Source: Burkholderiaceae bacterium (GTDB lineage Bacteria > Pseudomonadota > Gammaproteobacteria > Burkholderiales > Burkholderiaceae). Taken from it: a stretch of DNA of 64,000 nucleotides. Positions within the stretch are counted from its first letter, which is position 1. Each line of letters opens with the position of its first letter. The notes beneath the pieces were generated by a model. The model saw only the letters and a program-made list of their open reading frames with translations, was not told the origin of the DNA and searched no databases. The stretch is from contig JAJPEN010000039.1 in NCBI GenBank assembly GCA_021166835.1, forward strand, positions 1 to 64,000, in the 5' to 3' direction. This document shows positions 20,277 to 27,870 of this stretch, one piece after another. Both the position numbers and the translations under genes were made by a program.

Positions 20277-21485
20277 ATGCCCGCTCTGACCTTCATCCTG
20301 CCCCACTGGCTGTACTGGTCGGGCCTGGTGCTGTTTCCGCTGGCGGCGATGTGGCTCGTGCGTCGCCAGCAACGCCTGCGACCCCGGCCGCGGCCGCGGC
20401 TGTTCCTTGCGTACCTGTTCTGGGCCTGCTCGGGATTCATCGGCCTGCATCGCTTCTATCTGAAGAACCTGTGGGGCTTCGTCTTCATCCCGGTGTTCCT
20501 CGCGATCCTGTACGGCAACAGCCACATCCGCGACGAACGCGAGAACGTCTCGCGCACGCGTGCCGACGTCGAGCACGTCGTTCCGGCTTTCGATCGCATG
20601 AAGAAGCAGGCCGAGCGCGAACCCGGCAGCGTCGATGCCGCGCGCCTCGAGCAGGCGCAGCGCGACGCGCAACGGGCGTCCGCCGCGCACGATGCGGCCG
20701 CAGCCGATCTCGCCTGGTGGCAGCGCGCGACGACGATCACCGCGGCACTGCTCGCCGTGATGCTCGTCGGCGACGCGTTGCTGATGCCCTCGCTGGTGCG
20801 CCGGCGGGGCGCGATCGAGGCGGCGCAGCGCGCGCCGTCGTCACCGGTCGGTGCAGTCGATGCGGGCATCGCGGCCAGCGCGGCACTGGCGAGCGCCGCA
20901 CCGGTCGAGCCCGCGCCGCCGGTGCCGGGGGCCGGAACGCTGGAGGATCCGACGCTCGGGATGTATCTGCCGTACACGCGCTGGATCGACACGATCAACG
21001 CGTATGTCGGCGAGTACGTGTCGTACTGGGCGCTGCTGGCGGTCTTCGTCTACTACTACGAAGTCGTCGCCCGCTACGTCTTCAACTCGCCCACCAACTG
21101 GGTGCACGAGAGCATGTTCCTGATGTTCGGCATGCAGTACGTGCTCTCGGGCGCCTACGGCTATCGCGACGACTCGCACGTGCGCGTCGACATCCTCTAT
21201 GCACGGCTGTCGCCGCGCGGCAGGGCGGCGTGCGACGTGCTCACGTCGGTATTCTTCTTCATCTTCACGATCACCATGCTCTTCACCGGCTGGCGCTTCG
21301 CGATGGACTCGATCGGCTTCGGCGAGGTCTCCTTCACCGAGTGGGGAATCCAGTACTGGCCGGTGAAGCTGATGCTGCCGCTGGGGGCGCTGCTGATCGT
21401 GCTGCAGGGCGGCGCGCGGCTGGCGCGCGACATCGCGCTGCTTTTCGGCCGCGGCGCGCCCGCGGTCGTCGTGCGGGGGGCCTGA
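20277..21485 (+). CDS. TRAP transporter small permease fused to an N-terminal TM2 domain
   Basis: 402 residues, about twice the usual DctQ length. Residues 1-80 have hydrophobic segments including a TM2-like hairpin (AYLFWACSGFIGLHRFY), then a coiled-coil/Ala-rich linker (90-150), another TM and a Pro/Ala linker. The DctQ domain occupies about 240-395 (four TMs, with NSPTNWVHE and the WxxVKLMLPLGALL segment). Start ATG at 20277 with GGAG about 11 nt upstream. It couples to the large permease (3-nt gap). The extra domain is not needed for canonical transport and its role is unknown. Confidence 0.85.
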   Translation: MPALTFILPHWLYWSGLVLFPLAAMWLVRRQQRLRPRPRPRLFLAYLFWACSGFIGLHRFYLKNLWGFVFIPVFLAILYGNSHIRDERENVSRTRADVEHVVPAFDRMKKQAEREPGSVDAARLEQAQRDAQRASAAHDAAAADLAWWQRATTITAALLAVMLVGDALLMPSLVRRRGAIEAAQRAPSSPVGAVDAGIAASAALASAAPVEPAPPVPGAGTLEDPTLGMYLPYTRWIDTINAYVGEYVSYWALLAVFVYYYEVVARYVFNSPTNWVHESMFLMFGMQYVLSGAYGYRDDSHVRVDILYARLSPRGRAACDVLTSVFFFIFTITMLFTGWRFAMDSIGFGEVSFTEWGIQYWPVKLMLPLGALLIVLQGGARLARDIALLFGRGAPAVVVRGA

Positions 21486-21488
21486 GCA

Positions 21489-22853
21489 ATGGGACTCGAA
21501 CTGAGCATCGAATGGCTCAGCCTGCTGCTGTTCGGCTCGCTCGGCGCGCTGCTGCTGCTCGGGCTGCCGATGGCCTTCTGCACCGGCAGCCTGGCGGTGA
21601 TCTTCCTGTACGTCTTCGGCTCGCCGCAGATCCTGAACATGCTGCCCTCGCGCGTGTTCCCGTTCATGACCGACTACCAGCTCTCGGCGGTGCCGCTGTT
21701 CATCTTCATGGCGGCGATGCTCGAGAAGGCCGGCATCATCGAGGAACTGTTCGAGGTCGTCTACAAGTGGCTGGGCGGCCTGAAGGGCGGGCTCGCTTCG
21801 GCCACCGTCGTCTCGTGCACGGCGCTGGCGGCGATGGTCGGCGTGGTGGGCGCCACCGAGATCACGATGGGCATGATCGCCTTGCCCGCGATGCTGCGCA
21901 AGCAGTACGAGCCGAAGCTCGCCTGCGGGGCGCTGCTGTCGGGCGGCACGCTGGGCATCCTGATCCCGCCGTCGGTGATGGCGATCGTCTATGCGGTGGT
22001 CGCGCAGCAGTCGCTGGGCGAGCTGCTCGCCGGCTCGGTCTTTCCCGGCCTTCTGCTCTCGGGGCTGTACGTCGGCTACATCACGCTGCGCTGCTACATC
22101 AACCCGGCGCTCGGGCCGGCGCTTCCGCTCGAGGAGCGCGTGAGCTTTCGCGAGAAGCTGCGGCTGCTGCGCTCGACGATCACGCCGATCCTGCTGATCG
22201 TGCTCGTGCTCGGCGTGATCTTCTTCGGCATCGCCACGCCGGTGGAGGCGGCCGGCATCGGCACCTTCGGCGCGCTGTTCGTCAGCGCGCTGCATCGCCG
22301 GCTGAACTGGGTCGCCGTGCAGGAAGCCGCGCTCGCCACGCTGAAGGCCACGGCGATGGTGATGTGGATCTTCTTCGGCGCGACGATGTTCGTCGGCTTC
22401 TTCATCGTCAAGGGCGGCCAGACCTTCGTGGCGAACTCGATCCTCGGCACGGGGCTGGAGCCCTACGGCATCCTGCTGCTGATGATGCTGATCCTGATCG
22501 TGCTCGGGATGTTCCTCGACTGGGTCGGCATCCTGCTGCTCACCGTGCCGATCTTCCTGCCGATCATGGCGAGCCTGGCCTTCGAGGGCGTCTTCGGGCT
22601 GCCCGGCGTGCCGACGGACAAGGTCGGGCTGTGGTACGGCGTCATCTTCATGGTGAACATGCAGATGGCCTTCCTCAGTCCGCCGTTCGGCTACTCGCTG
22701 TTCTACCTGAAGAGCGTCGCCCCTCCGCAGATCTCGATGGCGATGATCTTCCGCGCCGCCGTGCCCTTCCTGCTGCTGCAGGCGTTCGGGCTTCTGCTGT
22801 GCATCGTCTTCCCGCAGATCGTGCTGTGGCTGCCGGGGCTGCTGTACAAGTGA
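21489..22853 (+). CDS. TRAP transporter large permease (DctM)
   Basis: 454-residue integral membrane protein with about 12 hydrophobic segments, the sodium-coupled transport subunit of the TRAP system. Family hallmarks: LGLPMAFCTGSLAV, the GGTLGILIPPSV motif with the conserved Pro pair, and the C-terminal SPPFGYSLFY. Full length. Ends just before two strong hairpins. Confidence 0.95.
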   Translation: MGLELSIEWLSLLLFGSLGALLLLGLPMAFCTGSLAVIFLYVFGSPQILNMLPSRVFPFMTDYQLSAVPLFIFMAAMLEKAGIIEELFEVVYKWLGGLKGGLASATVVSCTALAAMVGVVGATEITMGMIALPAMLRKQYEPKLACGALLSGGTLGILIPPSVMAIVYAVVAQQSLGELLAGSVFPGLLLSGLYVGYITLRCYINPALGPALPLEERVSFREKLRLLRSTITPILLIVLVLGVIFFGIATPVEAAGIGTFGALFVSALHRRLNWVAVQEAALATLKATAMVMWIFFGATMFVGFFIVKGGQTFVANSILGTGLEPYGILLLMMLILIVLGMFLDWVGILLLTVPIFLPIMASLAFEGVFGLPGVPTDKVGLWYGVIFMVNMQMAFLSPPFGYSLFYLKSVAPPQISMAMIFRAAVPFLLLQAFGLLLCIVFPQIVLWLPGLLYK

Positions 22854-22877
22854 GCGGGCGGGCGGCTCAATCGCACG

Positions 22878-22930
22878 CCGCCCGCAGAAGCGGGCGGATT
22901 GGTCCCACGCCGCCCGCGGGAAGCGGGCGG
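22878..22930. terminator. Twin hairpins between convergent dctM and acyl-CoA synthetase genes
   Basis: Two copies of an 8-bp perfect stem, ccgcccgc/gcgggcgg, at 22878-22897 (AGAA tetraloop) and 22910-22930 (GGGAA loop), lie in a direct-repeat arrangement. They fill the gap between two convergent genes and probably serve both strands as terminators. Confidence 0.6.
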
Positions 22931-22937
22931 CTCAGTG

Positions 22938-24611
22938 TCACGCTCCGCGGGCCTGCGCGCGCTCCTGCTCCCGTCTGCGCAGCACCGCGCGCTGCACCTT
23001 GCCGGTGGTCGTCATCGGCAGCTCGTCGACGAACTCGATCTCCTTCGGGTACTCGTAGGGCGCTAGCTTGCCGCGCACGTGCAGCTGCAGCGCCTCGACC
23101 AGCTCGTCGCAGGGGCGCTGCCCCGACGCGAGCACGACGTAGGCCTTCACCAGGTTGCCGCGCTCGACGTCGGGCTTGGGCACCACCGCCGCATTGGCGA
23201 CCGCCGGATGCCGGATCAGGCAGCTCTCGATCTCGCTCGGGCCGATGCGGTAGCCGGCTGCCTTGAACATGTCGTCGGCACGTCCGCCGTACCAGAGATA
23301 GCCGTCGGGGTCCGCGGCGGCGAGATCGCCGGTACGCAACCAGTTGCCGGTGTACTTGTTTCGCGTGGCTTCGTCGTTGTGCCAGTAGCCGAGGAAGACG
23401 ACCGGATCGGGGTCGCCGTGGATGTCGAAGCGGCCCACCGCGATCTCTCCGAGCTGGCCGGGCGGCAGTTCGTTGCCGTCGTCGTCGAGGATCGCGATGC
23501 GGTGTCCGGGGTAGGGACGTCCGATCGAGCCGGGGCGCGCAGGCCAGCGCTGCGACGAGTTGCCGACGACGTAGTTCGCTTCGGTCTGCCCGAAGATCTC
23601 GTTGACGGTGATCCCCAGCGCGTCGCGGCACCAGTCGAACAGCGTGTCGCCTACCGCTTCTCCGCCGCTCATGATCGCGCGCAGCGCGAGCCGGTGGCGC
23701 CTGCGCGGCTCCGGTTCGTGCTTCATCAGCATCTTCAGCGCGGTGGGAAAGAGGAACGCGTTCGTCACGCCGTGTCGTTCGAGCATCTGGTAGGCGCGGG
23801 CCGGGTCGAAGCGGCCCGTGGAGGCGACGATCGGGCGTCCGAAATAGAGCACAGGCAGCAGCGCATCCATCAGCCCGCCGGTCCACGCCCAGTCGGCCGG
23901 CGACCAGAACACGTCGCGTGCGCGCGGGAACCAGTTCTGCGAGGCGACGAAGCCGGTGAGGTTGCCGATCAGCGTGCGATGCGCGATCAGCGCGCCCTTG
24001 GGCGGCCCGGTCGTGCCGCTCGTGTAGATGAGCACCGCCGGGTCGTCGGCGTTCGTGCCGACGGCTTCGAAGCGGTCGCTGCCCGAGGCGAGCAGCGACG
24101 ACCAGGCGTGTTCGCCGTTGCCGAGCGCGGGCGGCGCGTCGCCGTCGTCGACGACGACCAGGTGGCGCAGCGCGTCGCCGCGCGCGGCGCGAACCGCGTC
24201 TGCCTGCGCAGCGGCGACGATCGCGATCGACGCTTCGCTGTCTGCGAGCCGATAGCGCAGCGCCTCGGGTCCGAACAGCATCGACAACGGCATCGCGATC
24301 GCGCCCAGCGAATGGATCGCCACGTGCGAGACGACCGTCTCGGGACGCTGCGGCAGCACGATCGCGATGCGATCGCCGCGCTGCGCGCCGAGCGCGCGCA
24401 GCGCGTTCGCCAGGCGGTTGCCGTCGCGCTGCAGGCGCCGGTACGTGACGCGTTCGGTGCGCCCGTCGCCATGATCTACGATGAGCGCCGTGCGGCGCGC
24501 ATCGCCCGCCCAGCGCGTGCAGCAGGCCTGCGCGATGTTGAAGCGATCGGGAACGTGCCAGCGGAATTGCGAGTACAAGGCCTCGTAGTCGTCGCGCAAC
24601 CCGTCTCTCAT
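22938..24611 (-). CDS. AMP-forming acyl-CoA synthetase (acetyl/medium-chain type)
   Basis: 557 residues. P-loop YTSGTTGPPKG, the adenosine-binding FGQTEANY, GDLAAADPDGYLWYGGRADD hinge, and the C-terminal acetylation-sensitive lysine in TTTGKVQR. The WSPADWAWTGG motif groups it with acetyl/propionyl/medium-chain synthetases (AcsA/ACSM-like). The start (ATG 24609-24611) has GGAG 6 nt upstream. Divergent from the hydrolase gene at 24666, with 54 nt between. Substrate unknown; possible partner of the nearby acid catabolism genes. Confidence 0.9.
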   Translation of the reverse strand: MRDGLRDDYEALYSQFRWHVPDRFNIAQACCTRWAGDARRTALIVDHGDGRTERVTYRRLQRDGNRLANALRALGAQRGDRIAIVLPQRPETVVSHVAIHSLGAIAMPLSMLFGPEALRYRLADSEASIAIVAAAQADAVRAARGDALRHLVVVDDGDAPPALGNGEHAWSSLLASGSDRFEAVGTNADDPAVLIYTSGTTGPPKGALIAHRTLIGNLTGFVASQNWFPRARDVFWSPADWAWTGGLMDALLPVLYFGRPIVASTGRFDPARAYQMLERHGVTNAFLFPTALKMLMKHEPEPRRRHRLALRAIMSGGEAVGDTLFDWCRDALGITVNEIFGQTEANYVVGNSSQRWPARPGSIGRPYPGHRIAILDDDGNELPPGQLGEIAVGRFDIHGDPDPVVFLGYWHNDEATRNKYTGNWLRTGDLAAADPDGYLWYGGRADDMFKAAGYRIGPSEIESCLIRHPAVANAAVVPKPDVERGNLVKAYVVLASGQRPCDELVEALQLHVRGKLAPYEYPKEIEFVDELPMTTTGKVQRAVLRRREQERAQARGA

Positions 24612-24665
24612 GCCTGTCTCCGTCTTTTTCTGTCCCGTCGGGCGCCGCCCGCAGGAGTGATCATT

Positions 24666-25577
24666 GTGCCCAGTTCCGCTGCCGGCGGCGCGTATCGCCC
24701 GCAACGCGAGAGCCGTTCCCTGTTCCCCGTCGTGCGCGGGCTGCGCTACCACCTGCGCTGCTGGGACGGGGAAGGCCCGGAAGGCGCCGCGCCGACGGTC
24801 TTCCTGCTGCACGGCTGGATGGACGTCTCGGCGTCGTTCCAGTTCGTCGTCGACCGATTGCCGCGGCGCTGGCGGGTGCTCGCGCCCGACTGGCGCGGGT
24901 TCGGCGAAACCGACCGGTCCGGCGTCGACACCTACTGGTTTCCCGACTACCTGGGCGACCTCGACGCGCTGCTGCAGGCCTTCTCGCCGACGCAGGCGGT
25001 CGACCTCGTCGGCCACAGCATGGGCGGCAACGTGGCGCTGCTGTACGCCGGAATCCGTCCGCAGCGCGTTCGCCGCCTGGTGAATCTCGACGGACTCGGG
25101 CTTCCCGCGTCGCGGCCCGGGCAGGCGCCCGGCCGCTACGCGAAGTGGCTCGATGCGCTCGCCGGCGGCGCTTCGATGCGCGACTATCCGTCGCGGCAGG
25201 CGGTTGCCGAGCGGCTGATGCACAACGACCCGCGATTGCCCGCCGACCGCGCCGCGTTCCTCGCGCTGCACTGGGCGCGCGAGAAGGCCGACGGCCGCTT
25301 CGAGCTGCTCGGCGATCCGGTGCACCGCCTGCCGTCGCCGATCCTGTATCGCGTCGACGAGACGCTCGCCTGCTGGCGCGAGGCACGTGCCGACGTGCTG
25401 CTCGTCACCGCCGGCATCGTCGACGAGCGCGGCGCTTTCGCGCGCCAACCCGACTACGAGGAGCGGCTGCGCGCGATCCGCTCGCTGCGCAGGGTCGAGG
25501 TTGCCGATGCCGGTCACATGCTCCACCATGAGCGTCCCGGCGAAGTCGCCCGGCTGATCGAGGAGTTCTTCGCTTGA
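24666..25577 (+). CDS. Alpha/beta-fold hydrolase
   Basis: 303 residues. Nucleophile elbow GHSMGG, oxyanion segment LLHGWMD and a late catalytic His in DAGHMLHHE; the acid is probably the Asp of the GIVDERGAF segment. Resembles MhpC/serine-hydrolase-like esterases. GTG start at 24666 with AGGAG 8 nt upstream. Its stop overlaps the TTG start of the PHP gene, so the two are coupled. Confidence 0.88.
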   Translation: MPSSAAGGAYRPQRESRSLFPVVRGLRYHLRCWDGEGPEGAAPTVFLLHGWMDVSASFQFVVDRLPRRWRVLAPDWRGFGETDRSGVDTYWFPDYLGDLDALLQAFSPTQAVDLVGHSMGGNVALLYAGIRPQRVRRLVNLDGLGLPASRPGQAPGRYAKWLDALAGGASMRDYPSRQAVAERLMHNDPRLPADRAAFLALHWAREKADGRFELLGDPVHRLPSPILYRVDETLACWREARADVLLVTAGIVDERGAFARQPDYEERLRAIRSLRRVEVADAGHMLHHERPGEVARLIEEFFA

Positions 25578-26491
25578 CGCACGGCCGCGCACCTGGCGTG
25601 CCACTGCCGCACATCGACGCCGACCTGCACAGTCACTCCTGCGTCTCCGACGGTACGCTCACCCCTGCCGAAGTGGTTCGCCGCGCGCATGCCGGCGGCG
25701 TGCGGCTGTTCGCGCTCACCGACCACGATCACCTCGGCGGACTGGCCGAGGCGCGCGCGCAGGCGCAGCGCCTGGGCGTGGCCTTCGTCGGCGGCGTCGA
25801 GGTCTCGGTGAGCTGGGGCGTCGAGACCGTACACGTCGTCGGACTGCGGATCGATCCGGCTGCGCGCGCATTGGCCGAGGGGCTCGCCGCGACGCGCAGC
25901 GGACGCCAGGAGCGCGCACGCGCGATGGGCGAGGAGCTGGCGCGCGCCGGCATCGAAGGCGCCTTCGAGGGAGCGCTGCGCCACGTGTCGAATCCGGCGA
26001 TGGTCGGGCGCACGCATTTCGCGCGTCATCTGGTCGAGCAGGGCGTCTGCGGCGACGTGCGCGAGGTGTTCCGGCGCTACCTCGTCGAAGGCAAGCCCGG
26101 CTTCGTCCCGCACCGCTGGGCGACGCTCGAGGATGCGGTGGGCTGGATCGTCGAGGCCGGCGGCGTGGCGGTGCTCGCGCATCCGGCGCGCTACCGGCTC
26201 GATGCGGCAGCGCTCGACGCGCTGATCGACGAGTTCCGCGCGTTCGGCGGCGCCGGCATCGAGGTCGTCAGCGCCTCGCACACGCGGGACGACCAACGGC
26301 GTTTCGCCGCGATCGCGTCGCGCCTCGGGATGCTCGCCTCGCGCGGCTCCGATTTCCACGGACCCGGCGAGAACCGCGTCGAGTTCGGCCAGCTGCCGGC
26401 GCTGCCCGAAGGACTCGTCCCGGTCTGGCACGACTGGCCCGAAGCGGCGCGCGCAGGCGCATCGGGCCTGGCGAGCGCAGGCTACGCATGA
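25574..26491 (+). CDS. rnm: PHP-domain phosphoesterase, RNase AM (YciV) type
   Basis: 305 residues. Metal-binding motifs DLHSHS near the N-terminus, LTDHDH, GVEVS, AHPARY and SRGSDFHGPG are all present, giving the trinuclear metal centre of PHP enzymes. In E. coli the ortholog trims 5' ends of rRNA and hydrolyses 3',5'-bisphosphonucleotides. Start is a TTG overlapping the previous stop, with AGGAG 8 nt upstream. Its partner downstream is yciO, the same pairing as in E. coli, which supports the assignment. Confidence 0.87.
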   Translation: MTHGRAPGVPLPHIDADLHSHSCVSDGTLTPAEVVRRAHAGGVRLFALTDHDHLGGLAEARAQAQRLGVAFVGGVEVSVSWGVETVHVVGLRIDPAARALAEGLAATRSGRQERARAMGEELARAGIEGAFEGALRHVSNPAMVGRTHFARHLVEQGVCGDVREVFRRYLVEGKPGFVPHRWATLEDAVGWIVEAGGVAVLAHPARYRLDAAALDALIDEFRAFGGAGIEVVSASHTRDDQRRFAAIASRLGMLASRGSDFHGPGENRVEFGQLPALPEGLVPVWHDWPEAARAGASGLASAGYA

Positions 26492-27144
26492 CGCAGCGCC
26501 TGGAGATCCATCCGGCGAATCCGCAGCGGCGACTCCTCGTACGCGCCGCCGAAGCGCTGCGCCGGGGCGAACTGGCGGCGATGCCCACCGACGCCTGCTA
26601 CGTGCTCGCCTGCCGCCTCGGCGACCGCGACGCGGTCGAGCGGCTGCGCGCGATTCGCGGGCTCGACGAGCGGCACCTGCTCACGCTGATGTGCCGCGAC
26701 CTCTCGGAGCTGTCCACCTACGCGCGCGTCGACAATTCGCAGTACCGCTTCCTGAAGGAGTGGACGCCCGGCCCCTACACCTTCGTGCTCGACGCGACGC
26801 GCGAGGTGCCCCGGCGCCTGTGGCACCCGTCGCGCAAGACGATCGGGCTGCGCGTGCCCGATTCGCCGGTCGCCCAAGGCGTGCTCGAGGAGCACGGCGA
26901 GCCGCTGCTGTGCTCGAGCCTGATCCTTCCGGGCGAGGACGATCCGCTGCACGAGGCCGACGAAATCGTCGAGCGGCTGTCCGGACGCGTCGATCTGGTC
27001 ATCGACGCGGGCGGGCAGGGCTTCGAGCCGACCACGGTCGTCGACCTCACCGGCGACGAGCCCGCTGTCGTGCGCATCGGGCGCGGCGACATCGGCGCCG
27101 CGATCGCGCGTCCCGCCGCCTCGAGCCTGCGCGTGCGCTTCTGA
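26488..27144 (+). CDS. yciO: YciO/Sua5-YrdC family protein
   Basis: 218 residues with one YrdC domain: PTDACYVLACRLGD, CRDLSELSTYARVDN and the PGPYTFVLDA segment. YciO proteins are related to the L-threonylcarbamoyl-AMP synthase TsaC, binding nucleotide and RNA in a basic pocket, but their exact role is less certain. Overlaps rnm by 4 nt (ATGA). No C-terminal Sua5 domain. Confidence 0.9.
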   Translation: MTQRLEIHPANPQRRLLVRAAEALRRGELAAMPTDACYVLACRLGDRDAVERLRAIRGLDERHLLTLMCRDLSELSTYARVDNSQYRFLKEWTPGPYTFVLDATREVPRRLWHPSRKTIGLRVPDSPVAQGVLEEHGEPLLCSSLILPGEDDPLHEADEIVERLSGRVDLVIDAGGQGFEPTTVVDLTGDEPAVVRIGRGDIGAAIARPAASSLRVRF

Positions 27145-27187
27145 CGCAGCCCCGGAAGTCGACGGGGCCGCTGCTACAATCGTCGCC

Positions 27188-27847
27188 ATGGAACCGAGCC
27201 TGCCGCAGCTGGTGGCGGTGTATGCGATCCCTGTGATCCTCGCCATCACGCTGCACGAAGCGGCTCACGCTTTCGTCGCCGCGCGGCTCGGCGATCGCAC
27301 CGCGCAGCAGCTCGGTCGCATGACGCTCAATCCTCTTCGCCACATCGATCCGATAGGCACGCTGCTGGTGCCTGCGCTGATCCTGCTCGCGAGCAAGGCG
27401 ATGGGCGGCGCGCTGCTCTTCGGCTGGGCCAGGCCGGTGCCGATCGTCCAGTCGAACCTGCGCTCGCCGCGGCGCGACATGGGGATCGTGGCCGCCGCGG
27501 GCCCCGGCGCGAACATCGCGATGGCGCTCGGCTGGGGAGTGCTGTTCAAGCTGCTGCTGGCCGGCGGTATAGACAGCGCGCTCGCCTTCGAGATGGCCAG
27601 GGCGGGCGTTCTCGTCAATCTCGCGCTGGCCGTGCTCAATCTCGTGCCGATACCGCCGCTCGACGGCGGGCGAATCGTCGCGAGCGTCCTGCCCGACCGC
27701 GCCGCCCGCGTCTATTCGCGCGTCGAGCCCTGGGGCATCTTCCTGCTGCTCGCGCTGCTTGCCACCGGCGAGCTGGGCGGCGTGCTGATGCCGCTCGTCT
27801 ATTACGGGGCGGACCTCGTCTCGTCGGTGCTCGCGCTGGACAGCTGA
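27188..27847 (+). CDS. Site-2 protease-like M50 family membrane metalloprotease
   Basis: 219 residues, about five hydrophobic segments. The zinc motif HEAAH is near residue 23 in the first TM, and the second metal ligand lies in NLVPIPPLDGGRI. No PDZ domain, so it belongs to the short group (YwhC/FrvX-like), not RseP. Substrate unknown. A TACAAT-type -10 lies about 15 nt upstream of the start codon. Confidence 0.9.
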   Translation: MEPSLPQLVAVYAIPVILAITLHEAAHAFVAARLGDRTAQQLGRMTLNPLRHIDPIGTLLVPALILLASKAMGGALLFGWARPVPIVQSNLRSPRRDMGIVAAAGPGANIAMALGWGVLFKLLLAGGIDSALAFEMARAGVLVNLALAVLNLVPIPPLDGGRIVASVLPDRAARVYSRVEPWGIFLLLALLATGELGGVLMPLVYYGADLVSSVLALDS

Positions 27848-27870
27848 GGCTTCGACGACACGGCGCGCGC

